Source: Mesostigma viride (lineage: Eukaryota > Streptophyta > Mesostigmatophyceae > Mesostigmatales > Mesostigmataceae). From it: 64,000 nucleotides of DNA. The stretch is taken from positions 913,159 to 977,158 of the forward strand of contig RPFO01000406.1 in assembly GCA_009746045.1 (NCBI GenBank), in the 5' to 3' direction. Of the stretch, positions 21,821-30,639 are shown piece after piece. The position numbers and the translations under genes were made by a program. Under the pieces are notes generated by a model. The model was given only the letters and a program-made list of their open reading frames with translations. It was not told where the DNA came from and did no database searches. Within the stretch, counting starts at the first letter, position 1, and every line of letters starts with the position of its first letter.

Positions 21821-22255
21821 GGGAATACAGCAGTAGTGTAGAATAGTTAGATAGTGGCCTTGTACATGCCCGCCTACTACAGGCACTATACCAGCTTAGG
21901 CCTAGCCCTTTTTAGTCATGTACATGTGTGCCTATGATGAGCCACCCTCCAGATGATACCTAGCTTTATTTAATTATGCCGTGCCCGTGCAGGGGGTCAC
22001 TCCCTGCTGAGAAGCCATGCCCTAGCTTTTGTATAGCTGTGCTGATCTTCCCCACCTATGACAGGCTCCCCTTAGCTGGGCGTTGCCTGAAACTCTGGGT
22101 GGTGCAGGTGCCCTAGTGCACCTAGAGAAAGTGTTGTTTACATTCCCACCCTTGCAGGAAGTAGCTTAGAATGTATGATAGGCCATATGCCCCTTCTCTG
22201 GGCTATGTGCTACATATACTCCCAACGGAGTTATGTTACAATTCAATTCAATTCA
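21404..22255 (+). mobile_element. ORF1-only half-LINE (HAL1-like), (CAATT)n tail
   Basis: ORF1 fragment plus a ~430-bp 3' UTR ending CTCCCAACGGAGTTATGTTA and then (CAATT)n. TSD ATGGTGCGCAAG at 21392-21403 and 22256-22267. It has the same kind of 3' hairpin (CTCCCAACGGAG) as the type 1 LINE but a different tail, and a UTR that also occurs alone at 25767-26186. Confidence 0.75.
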
Positions 22256-22276
22256 ATGGTGCGCAAGGATAGATGG

Positions 22277-22487
22277 ATCTTCCCCACCTATGACAGGCTC
22301 CCCTTAGCTGGGCGTTGCCTGAAACTCTGGGTGGTGCAGGTGCCCTAGTGCACCTAGAGCAAGTGTTGTTTACATTCCCACCCTTGCAGGAAGTAGCTTA
22401 GAATGTATGATAGGCCATATGCCCCTTCTCTGGGCTATGTGCTACATATACTCCCAACGGAGTTATGTTACAATTCAATTCAATTCA
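22277..22487 (+). mobile_element. Truncated half-LINE 3' end, 21-bp TSD
   Basis: A near-identical copy of 22043-22255 (about 210 bp of UTR plus (CAATT)n), inserted just downstream of the previous element. The 21-bp TSD (begins ATGGTGCGCAAGGATAGATG) is at 22256-22276 and 22488-22508. Confidence 0.82.
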
Positions 22488-22939
22488 ATGGTGCGCAAGG
22501 ATAGATGGCAAGTAGTAATGAAGGAGACCACCCCCAAGCCTGTGGGGGCTCCGCGTGTGACCAAGTATGGCATTCATAGCGATTCGGGCCGCGGTGCCCA
22601 CACCCCTGTAACTAGGACCTAGATAGCTTATACCATCCATTCCATCCCATGTTCCCCTCCCACTGAGGACTTATGCTCACGTGACGCAGTCACGTGTCTA
22701 TTAATTAATTAATTAATTTCCTCCCTCTCTCTCGCTTGGACTGCTATGCGGAACAAGAAGAGGTTGCAGACCATTGTCCAGGCCCACACGCAAGCCCCTG
22801 TGGACAAGCCCCCCCCCCAAGGAGGAAGGGGCGCTTTGCTGAGTAGGGTAGTTAGGATTTTCTAGATTAGCTTGGATTTTATACTGACATACTGACTAGG
22901 TTGTCCCCAGTTTACAAATTAACCAATTTTACCCCGACT

Positions 22940-23614
22940 CCCGGAGGGCGCCGCCCGAGATTAAATAAGAGGTACCTTGAAATTAAATAAGAGGCATGCC
23001 TCTATCCAGATATATTTTTGGAGGCGAATTTCTATTGGCGTTAAGTTGTAGTATAGTACGACAACGTGTCAGACCGTATAATTTATTCCGACTTCTACAT
23101 TCAGTTCACCGCTTGGTCAAAAAAGGATCACTTATATCAAGAAAACAATAAAGATCACTTATATACCCTACTTCTCCGTAAAATCTCATCGACCGGGTTT
23201 CGAAACAACCCACGAACGCCGTAGATGCAGATCCAACGGAGCAAACAACGTCAAGACCGACGCGGCGCCAAATAGTCGCCACGGTTCCTTTTCTGCGAGC
23301 CATTTTACAACGTACGTCGCGCCGCGTCGTGTACCCAAGCCCTTTTCTGAACGTGAGATCCAAAATCCGCTTGCCAGACCGGGAACTCCGTCCAATACCG
23401 TCGTGCATTGAATTGAATTGGAACATAAGTCCTTCTTTCCGTCACCCTTGACATGTTTTCGTACAATACTACAAATTAACGCCAATAGAAATTCGCCTCC
23501 GAACATATATCTCGATAGAGCTATGCGTCTTATTTAATTTCAAGGTACCTCTTAATTAATCTCGGCCCCCGCCTTCCGCTAATTTGCTAATTTGCTAAAT
23601 TTGCTAAAAAAGAG
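22940..23614 (+). mobile_element. Foldback retroposon-like insertion, 17-bp TSD
   Basis: A 675-bp insertion in the type 1 LINE 3' UTR. TSD CCAATTTTACCCCGACT at 22923-22939 and 23615-23631. It holds ~100-bp internal inverted repeats (about 22958-23060 and 23470-23570, sharing AGAGGTACCTTGAAATTAAA). After the right arm comes a tail of (TAATTTGC)3-like repeats and AAAAAAGAG. Long TSD plus tail suggests LINE-mediated insertion of a hairpin-forming RNA. Inside, 23404-23430 resembles a half-LINE 3' end on the minus strand. Confidence 0.65.
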
Positions 23615-23711
23615 CCAATTTTACCCCGACTTGGAGTTAGCTTATTTAGGTTTCGCGGCTTCGCTCACCTCCATCCATCCAGGAAGGGAATACGTGCTAC
23701 ATGATCTCCCC

Positions 23712-23730
23712 TCGGATAATTAATTAATTA
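23712..23730 (+). mobile_element. Tail-only LINE insertion
   Basis: Nineteen bases (TCGGA plus a TAAT repeat) flanked by the 11-bp TSD ATGATCTCCCC at 23701-23711 and 23731-23741, inside the 3' hairpin of a type 1 LINE. It is interpreted as an extremely 5'-truncated insertion of a (TTAA)n tail. Confidence 0.75.
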
Positions 23731-23790
23731 ATGATCTCCCCACGGAGTCATGTTATAATTTAATTTTAATTTTTAATTTAATCGCACAGC

Positions 23791-23998
23791 TGCTGGGCGG
23801 GGGTGCTAGCCCTAACAAGGCATCAGTGGCAAGAAGAACAAAAAAAGACTTGGCTATAAGCAAAATCCCCCCCAGAAGGCTAGGACAATGGGCATTGAAA
23901 CAAGCACCCACAAACCCATGAATTCCACATAATAATGGCCCACCGGTTCAGCTGCAAACCATGCTAGCTATTCGGAACCCTGAATGACGAGGCTTACC
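23791..23998. other. Unique flank left of the tandem array
   Basis: No gene or repeat recognised. It is the only non-repeated sequence directly left of array copy 1. Confidence 0.4.
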
Positions 23999-24479
23999 GT
24001 GTCAATCATATTACTCTTAAAATAGAGACTGTATGTGCAAAAGGAAAACGTCGAAATGGGCCAGACCTCAGGTAAACACAACAACTCCTCTGGACACGCG
24101 ATAAGCATCTTATATGCACTTTCGTCCCAATCTAGCAACAATTCCTTGCCGGTAAAATGTAGGGGGATTTGCTTCTCGCCGTCGTAGGCCTAATCGCCTG
24201 TCAATCCGCAGTTTACTCTCACCCGGGTGAGCGACCGGTAGGGATTTGCTGCGGGAATATCTGTGATGACGGTGGGGTGGAGCACACCGGACTAACAATC
24301 GTCGGCGCTGGAGTAGGTGTTCAAGCGGCATCTTCGCATTACGGTTCCCAACCACTCAAGCAGTCAACGTCGTAGTTGCTTGCTAAAAAGATATTTATAA
24401 GTAATATATCGTCTGATGTTTCTTATGGTTGAATGTGTATAATGAACACGGTCCAGCAATGATAACACGACTCTATTGT

Positions 24480-25190
24480 CACTAGAGAGCACTAAGTTCC
24501 CAGTAGGTTCGTAGTAGGTTGAGTCTCATACCGGTTATTAGCCCCTATAGCCGGAATTCTCTGCTGCTGGCTGCGGCGTGGGACACAACAACAACAGTTA
24601 CAACAACAACAACAACAACAACAACAACCGGTAATTAGGTTGAGCTGTTGCAACTTGCAGACTTCAGAGGGATTGTTCGCCTTAGAAGAATTCGCCATCG
24701 TGTTCGCGTGTTCGGTCATTGTTGTTTTCGTTGTTTTCGTCTCTCCCAAATGATAAGTTTGTTATTGAATATATAACTCTGTTGCACCTTACTCGGCATG
24801 ATTCGTTCATACCAGGCAGAACACACCGCATCCCATCAGACCTGCGAAGTTAAGCTGCCTTGGGCCAGTTTAGTAGTGTGATCGGTGACGGCACGCGAAT
24901 CCCTGGTGACGAATTGTACCCTTTGCTTCGCCCCCATTTTGGGCAATTTATTTTGCTAGCTCTTACCTACATTTCTTTTGCCAATGTTTTAACGCACCGC
25001 GCCCGCCTTTTCCACCAGGGAATGCCAGTTCACACTACACCGCCTCGCCCGTACGAACACATGTTGTTGTTGTTCTTGTTCTTGTTCTTGTGTCCCACGC
25101 AGCAGTCAGCAGCAGAGAATTCTATTATTAGTGGCCGAGGGCCGGATATATTTAGTATCGGTGGTACTAACGAACACATGTAGGTTGGAT
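24480..25190 (+). mobile_element. 5S-bearing cassette with inverted flanks (also 41798-42508, 55020-55715)
   Basis: The 5S-like sequence is bracketed by inverted repeats. On the left, about 24540-24600 reads GAATTCTCTGCTGCTGGCTG, a GTGGGACACAA segment and (CAA)n; on the right, about 25068-25135 reads (GTT)n/(CTT)n, TTGTGTCCCAC and CAGCAGAGAATTC. The same layout recurs in all three array copies. It looks like a foldback or retroposed unit containing a 5S gene. No TSD was identified. Confidence 0.5.
24795..24921 (+). rRNA. 5S rRNA-like gene, array copy 1
   Basis: Contains the conserved 5S segments CATACCAGGC, CCCATCAGACCTGCGAAGTTAAGC (loop B to box A, split here for length: CCCATCAGACC and GCGAAGTTAAGC), CTTGGGCCAGTTTAGTAGT and GATCGGTGACGGCACG (box C region). 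The ends can pair (GGCATGATTCGT with ACGAATTGTACC, with wobbles and one mismatch), as helix I should. At ~127 nt it is slightly longer than the usual ~120, and box C differs from common 5S, so it may be a pseudogene or 5S-derived retroposon. A T-rich stretch follows at 24922-24941. Confidence 0.65.
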
Positions 25191-25243
25191 CTACGCATAT
25201 CAACACTATCTATAATGCCACGTAGGGCGGCGCTGGTCCCGAC

Positions 25244-26231
25244 CAGTGAGGGTTGGGCGTATGTAAAGGGGGTGAGGAGTTGAAGTAACGTAAACTGACA
25301 CGTAAAATGGAAAAAAGGGTGGCGTAAAACGTAAAATCGACGTAAAGGTTTACGTAAGGAAAGTAAATACGTAACGTAACGTAAAAATGTAAAACCACAC
25401 TAAAGCTCATGCAGAAGCTCATATTTCCCACAATTTCCACAAGATTTCCATGCAAAAACTAGACACTGCACTGTCTGAAGTGAGACAACTATGCCTGGAC
25501 GCATCTGTCTGTGCACCACCGGCGCCGCGCCGACGCGGCGCGACGCAGCGCCATTGGGCCTACAAGAGCCCCATCACCTTGCAACCACCAGCCGACATTC
25601 CCACACGGGTTTACGTTACGTCCAGTTTACGTTATACGTCTTTACGCGTAAAATGACGTAGAAAGGCAACGTAAAGGATGACGTACGTAAAGGCATTACG
25701 TGCCCATTTTTGCCACGTAAGGCGTATAACCTAAAACACACGTAGTTACGTCAACGTAATTACGTGTTAATTAATTAATTAATTAGGAACATAACTCCGT
25801 TGGGAGTATATGTACCACATAGCCCAGAGAAGGGGCATAATATGGCCTATCATACATTCTAAGCTACTTCCTGCAAGGGTGGGAATGTAAAGGACCCTTG
25901 CTCTAGGTGCACCAGGGCACTTGCATCCCCATGATATTCAAGCTATGCCCAGCGATCGAAGGGGGAGCCTGTCATGGGGGGAAGATCAGCATAGCTATAC
26001 AAAAAGCTAGGGCATGGCGTCTCAGCAGAGAGTGACTCCCTGCATGGGCAAAACATAACTAAATAAAGCTAGGCATCATCTGGAGGGTGGCTCATCATAG
26101 GCACACGTGTACATGATTAAATAAAAGCGCGTGGCTTAGCTGGGATAGTGCCTCTTTTTATTTTTATTACGTGCCTCTTTTTATTTTAATTACGTGTTCA
26201 CGTAACGTAAACCCTTTTACGCCCAACCTTG
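25244..26231. mobile_element. hAT-like non-autonomous element with ACGTAA arrays, copy 1
   Basis: Ends CAGTGAGGGTTGGGCGTA (left) and TACGCCCAACCTTG (right), giving inverted termini that start CA. The 8-bp flanks GTCCCGAC (25236-25243) and GTCCAGAC (26232-26239) match at 7 of 8, as expected of an aged hAT TSD. Dense ACGTAA/TTACGT motifs fill about 25280-25400 and 25605-25765, resembling sub-terminal transposase-binding sites. No transposase. A half-LINE end is inserted at 25767-26186, so the original element was ~0.56 kb. Confidence 0.75.
25767..26186 (-). mobile_element. Half-LINE 3' UTR insertion, copy 1
   Basis: Minus-strand 3' UTR homologous to 21840-22255, with hairpin ACTCCGTTGGGAGT and a (TTAA)n tail at its left end. 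TSD TAATTACGTG at 25757-25766 and 26187-26196. It lies inside the hAT-like element, so it is younger than it. The same family ends in (CAATT)n at 22255. Confidence 0.82.
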
Positions 26232-26344
26232 GTCCAGACCACACAGAGCACCAATGGTCCAGGCCATAAAGTACGTAGCGCGGCGCGACTGCACTGCAGC
26301 CCACAGTATGTACTGAACAATTGACACGTCACTGGACCGAGTAA

Positions 26345-26854
26345 AAAAAAAAATTAATTAAATTATAACTGATGACTCCGTTGGGAGAGCATGTAGCACA
26401 TTTTCCCTTACTGGATGGATGGAGGTGGGCGAAGCCGCGAAACCGAGCTATTAATCTCAGATTATCAGTACTCTAATTAGCTAATCTAATCTAGAAAACC
26501 CTCGCTACTCTACTACTCAGCGAAGCGCCCCTTCCTCTTGGGGGAGGGGGCTTGCCCACAGGTGCTGGCGTGTGAGCCTGGACAATCGTCTTCCCGACTT
26601 CTTCTTGTTCTGCATAGCAGTCCATTGAGCAAGAGAGAGGGAGTGAATGCGATGTTCAAACAGGGCTGGGACCACTAGCTAGGTCGGCCAGCAACTGCTG
26701 TGGATAGGTCATGGCATGTTTACCCATCTTTCTAGGAATGTCCTTGGGGCCAGGCCAGGTCAGGATATGCCGCCCCGGCTGGCCAAGCCACTGGGGGCCG
26801 ACCCGGCAGACCGAGGTCGGTGTCTACCTGAGTGGTGCGAGTGCTCAAGATGGA
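26345..26854 (-). mobile_element. 5'-truncated type 1 LINE, TSD TGGACCGAGTAA, copy 1
   Basis: Minus-strand C-terminal and 3' UTR fragment of a type 1 LINE (frame readable as FEHRIHSLSLA and DKPPP-type end; hairpin CTCCCAACGGAG; tail of T/A run and TTAATT). TSD TGGACCGAGTAA at 26333-26344 and 26855-26866. It interrupts DNA belonging to the YR element. The short frame at 26716-26949 on the plus strand is a shadow. Confidence 0.85.
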
Positions 26855-27078
26855 TGGACCGAGTAACAACCGGTCAAAAGGTCCTAACTACACGTAAACG
26901 TAGAAAAGTCAACAGTCGTAACCACGGACTGTTTCGGAATAGTAGCTGAGGCCACCAAGAACGTTAAGCCTCAATCAACTTACGGCTGTACAAACACAGT
27001 TTGTTACCCGCCGTAACACGCTAGGGCTGAGGGTTCGGGATGTGGCCCATCCTGGCCATGCACCCCCTTCTCGAGCCA

Positions 27079-27274
27079 GGGCCCACGGTCGGTGCCCTTG
27101 TGCTGCGCAACCCCAAGACTGCGCAGGGGGCGGCCCAGCACGTCCTTGTCCGGGATCCACTTTCTTTGTGGCTCCTGCGTCGCCATGACGGCTGGCCAGC
27201 CCCTGGATGAACTTCTTTTTCGGGGTTTAACGTACAGCCAGACTAGGCAGCAGTGGGAGGCTGTGCAAGCCCGC
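27079..27274 (+). pseudogene. Tyrosine recombinase (YR), middle part, copy 1
   Basis: Reads ALVLRNPKTAQGAAQHVLV and WLLRRHDGWPAP, then after a one-base shift DELLFRGLTYSQTRQQWEAV. This corresponds to the region between the box I Arg and the box II HxxR of YR enzymes from DIRS, Ngaro and Crypton-like elements, which cut and rejoin DNA through a Tyr. The gene is cut at codon GC|C by the chromovirus (27275-37443) and continues at 37449. The 5' part with box I is not clearly readable. Confidence 0.7.
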
Positions 27275-27847
27275 TGTTACGTCGCGTAACAATTCGTTGT
27301 AGTTACGGACGTAAATTAGGTCGTTTGCCTCGGTTGTCCCTAGGTTTACGTTTAGGCTCCTACCGGGACATTATTGTCCTCATAACAGTACTGTGGTACA
27401 TTGGGTGTCGTTGGGCGCCGCGCCGCGTACTTTACTAGTGGCCCTGATCCTGTGGTAGAATGTAGTGGACCAGCGTGCATCAGTAGATGTAGTGGACCAG
27501 CGTGCATCTGTAGGCGAGGGCCATGTCGGCCCGAGCGTGTTGGACCGTTGGTGACCATTTATGCGCGTTCTACCCCTTGTGTGTGCACTCGGCGTGTGTT
27601 AAATGAATTGACACATTTAGGCTTGGGTCACGGCAGTGTAGTTGTGTTTCCCTCCTCTATTCCTGGAGTAAACGGGTTTTGATAAATGGTTGTATGGCGT
27701 ATTATAGTAACACTTACGTTAATGCATTGAGATCAGCTCCGTCACGTTCGTCTTTCGCCAGAGGGTTGAGTAGAGGAGGCCTGACCAGTTTAGGTAGTAT
27801 CAGGCCCATTAGAGGTAGAGGTGGAGGTAGATATCCGCGGCGTAACA
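27275..27847 (+). repeat. Chromovirus 5' LTR
   Basis: Starts TGTTACG and ends CGTAACA. The first 17 bases, TGTTACGTCGCGTAACA, are already a complete hairpin of the LTR termini. An internal tandem duplication (TAGTGGACCAGCGTGCATC twice) lies at about 27460-27510. Confidence 0.97.
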
Positions 27848-28374
27848 ATGGTTCCGGAGGAACTTCAGTAGGTAGTGAACGAGACGACTATCCCTTGCCA
27901 CATACACCTTTTCAAGACCCCTTCCGCGTCCAGGAACAAGAAGTCGACACTTCCTTGATAGGTAATGGGCGGGTCGCCTTCAAGCTAGGAGAGTAGTGCT
28001 GCCCGTTTCGGGACACGCTCTACCTAGAAGCTAGACCTGCTCGCAGCGGATAAATCCTTTCGTAGTTAGCCTGTCCTTCGCCTTGTTTTCCTGCTTACGG
28101 TTGTTTCCTGTCTTAGATAGGGGAGTATTACTGTTCGGAGACGATTAGCGTCGCAGTACCTACACCTTTTTCCTTGTGCTGCTGCTTTATTAGACGGCCG
28201 CACCCGCAGAGTTACGGGCGCTGTGTTAGGACGAGCGCTGGATATCCGGCCGCTGACTTAGGACGAGAGCTGGAAATCCGCCCTCTTCTTCTTTCGGTGA
28301 TCCAGATCGTCCAGCTAAGTCGCCTACCCCTACCCGTCTAGCTTGACATCACAAGACCCACCAGGTGAGTTATC
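27848..28374 (+). promoter_or_regulatory. Chromovirus leader with possible primer-binding site
   Basis: 527-bp untranslated leader. The first bases after the LTR, ATGGTTCCGGAGGAAC, occupy the primer-binding-site position and contain a perfect GTTCC-GGA-GGAAC hairpin. Which primer is used (a tRNA 3' end or self-priming) is unknown. Confidence 0.5.
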
Positions 28375-28767
28375 ATGAGTCAACGTCGTGTTTTTACTGC
28401 GCCTTCCCATTCATCTAGTGATAATAGTTTAGCTAAGTATTACGTAGTTATTACCCCTCAATGGTCAGCCATTTTCCTCTCTTGGTCAGATGCTAGGAAG
28501 ATAGTGCAAAATCGTACATATAATGTAATTAGGTATAAGAAATTTGTTACCTTCGAGGAAGCTCAACAATTCCTTATAGACCATAGCGTATCAGATCTAG
28601 GCCTACACGTACGTTCTACTCCTCATGGTCGCCCTCCTGTAGAAGCTCTAGATTTTGCTACCCCTCCTTCGTCTCCCCCTAAGAGGGCTGCATCCTCATC
28701 TAGCTTAGATACTCCTCTCACCTTAGAATTCGGTTCCCTATCCATTACTGTTGTTAAAAAGGATTGA
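28375..28767 (+). CDS. RNase H1 N-terminal (HBD/viroplasmin-like) protein of the chromovirus
   Basis: A separate 130-codon ORF ahead of gag, with its own ATG and TGA stop. Residues ~21-70 read AKYYVVITPQWSAIFLSWSD, then RYKKFVTFEEAQQFL. This matches the RNA-DNA hybrid-binding domain of RNase H1, also called the caulimovirus viroplasmin domain (YxV-x-GIYxxW...FxTxEEAxxYL). In RNase H1 this domain binds RNA-DNA hybrids. The C-terminal half is Pro/Ser-rich. A role in binding replication intermediates is inferred. It is the only intact small ORF here, and its position before gag is unusual for Ty3/gypsy. Confidence 0.8.
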   Translation: MSQRRVFTAPSHSSSDNSLAKYYVVITPQWSAIFLSWSDARKIVQNRTYNVIRYKKFVTFEEAQQFLIDHSVSDLGLHVRSTPHGRPPVEALDFATPPSSPPKRAASSSSLDTPLTLEFGSLSITVVKKD

Positions 28768-28888
28768 TTTAAATTGTTCCTTCTTTTAAGCCATTAAAAG
28801 CTTTTTCCTTTTCTTTCCTTGCCTTAATTAGGCCTTGTCCTTTATCCTTGTTGCTTTCAGTTAGATTTGATCATTTACTTAAATAAAA

Positions 28889-30467
28889 ATGGATCCAGTG
28901 GGTGGTAACATGTCGCCTATACCTACCAATACTCCTACTATGAGTAATAATAATAATAATACTAACAACCATAACAACAATCGTGGTAACCGACGGGACT
29001 CACTTGAAACGGTGCACCATCTCACTCCTCAAGGTAATCTTCGTGCCTCACCTCCTTCTCCTTTGCTGGTGGTCGCCGTCGTCCCTCACTTACCCCTCCT
29101 ACCTATGAACAACGTCAACGTATGCAAGTCAGATTTAGTGATGACCCTTCCCTTACCCTGAACCAGGCCCCTGCCCCTCCTGCAACCTTGGCTCAACCCT
29201 CCAGCAGGTCCTCACTAACTAACAATGTTTTTAGGCCTCCTTCCCACCCTGTGCCTTCCATGCCTGCTCTTAACACGGGTCGTGCCTCTGCCCCTGTCGG
29301 TCCTTCTGGGCGCCCTAGTGCAGTTCCCTTTTACCCACCTGCTTCCTGGTCCTACCCTGAGACGGCCTATGAGGCAGCCCAGGTCCCTACCCGTGTGGCT
29401 GATTTAGAAGTTAATAGTGATTTCAGCACCATGCCCTAGATGATAGAAATTATGATCATTTTGCCTATTCCTCTCTTCGTGAGCAATATACTGTCCCCTT
29501 CTCTTATGGGCACCAGCCTGAAACGGTGGCCCCTTCTAGACCCCTACCCAAGACTTTTCCTCTTCCTTCCTTCTATCCCGCTTATGTAGCAGTGGAAGAT
29601 AGTGGCCCTATGGGAAAAACTGACTCTTCTAATCCCCCTAAGCCCCCTGCTCTTCCCCTCTTTGCTAACCTTCCCAAGCTGGATGTCAAGTCTACCCCTC
29701 AACAGTTTTTCACCTTTATTATGTTGCTTACCCAGAACACGGAGTCGTGGCAGAATCATAATAGATGGCGTCTTTCTGATGCTGTATTAGTTCCTCACTA
29801 TCTTACAACCTGTATTACTCCTGAGCTTGCTAACCTCATTCAGTGTGAGTCTTTGGCCTCTCATGCCTACCCTAACTCTGTAGCAGAATTGTTTAAGCGT
29901 TTAGAGAACCATTTAGTCCCTCCTGATTCAGATTGGCAGGATAGATTAGCCTTTGGTACCTTGCAGCAGGGTACTAAATCATTTAAGGAGTATATGAAAG
30001 AGTTTGATGCTCAGATGGTACGAATTAGGGATTTGTCGGGTGCAGAAGTACGTGCTCGCTTCCTCCAAGGCCTCAGTAGACCCTTATTACGTGAAGTCAA
30101 GCGCCAGTTCTCTGCCTACCGTTTTACTGATCTGCCCCTCAAGCATGTGCGCCAGCATCTCTTGCGTGTAGCAGATTTCTTCACCACCCCTTCTCTTCCT
30201 ACCCGTTCCCGTATTAATAATATTATCCTTACCCCTGAGGAGGAGAACTCCTATGTAGAAGAATTAGATATCTGTGTTACTGACCTTTCAGCCCTTGATG
30301 TCTCTCATATCACATGCTATCATTGTAAGGAAGTAGGTCATCTTAAACGTGAGTGCCCCAAGTTCCTTTCGGGTGCTCCCCCTCATCCCGACGCTCGCCC
30401 TCCTCGTACCCCTCAGCGTGCTCCTATTCGTCCTACTTCAGGACGCATTCCCTTCAGCTACCCCTAG
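28889..30467 (+). pseudogene. Chromovirus gag (two frameshifts)
   Basis: Begins ATG at 28889 (MDPVGGNMSPIPTN) with an Asn-rich stretch. The frame shifts near 29050 (to TPPTYEQRQRMQVRFSDD) and near 29420 (to HALDDRNYDHFAYSSL), then is open to TAG at 30465-30467. The C-terminal 310 residues hold the capsid-like region (LAFGTLQQGTKSFKEYMKEF and RFLQGLSRPLLREVKRQ, the retrotrans-gag pattern) and a CCHC zinc knuckle CYHCKEVGHLKREC (30314-30355). Gag would form the particle and bind RNA. A stop separates it from the protease frame. Confidence 0.88.
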
Positions 30468-30639
30468 TAGGCTGAATGCTGTGCAGACAGGCCCCAGGGT
30501 TCCCCTATGATAATCAGGCTCCCGCACCCTCTTCGCTCCCTCGTGACCCTCCAGCAGTGGCTTTTTCGCCAGGGTCTTCTTCGGGGTTAGTTCCTATGGA
30601 TTTGGGGGGGGAGGGGGAACAGTAGGCCTGTCAGCCGGG

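Larger units (their letters stand above)
20031..22715 (+). mobile_element. 5'-truncated type 2 LINE, TSD ATTTCCTCCCT
   Basis: Inserted in the type 1 LINE C-terminus. The 11-bp TSD ATTTCCTCCCT is at 20020-20030 and 22716-22726. The 3' end shows the type 2 hairpin CACGTGACGCAGTCACGTG followed by (TTAA)n. It contains at least four later insertions: 20630-20946 (inverted), 21166-21381, 21404-22255 and 22277-22487. Confidence 0.85.
19943..23790 (+). mobile_element. Type 1 LINE 3' end hosting a nest of insertions
   Basis: Outer host of the nest. Pieces: 19963-20030 (DLVVPAQFE-type C-terminus), 22727-22939 (SLSLAWTAMRNKKR through the stop and start of the 3' UTR), 23632-23711 and 23742-23790 (3' UTR ending CTCCCCACGGAGTCATGTTATAATTTAATTTT). 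Joined in that order they match the type 1 LINE of 46037-46400. Interruptions: a type 2 LINE (20031-22715), a foldback retroposon (22940-23614) and a tail-only insertion (23712-23730), each with TSDs. Confidence 0.8.

Noticed and set aside
24110-24375. Two overlapping small frames, one with a signal-peptide-like start, repeated in each array unit
   Set aside because: No ATG for the plus-strand frame, and the frames overlap antisense. Conservation between copies is explained by the recent duplication.
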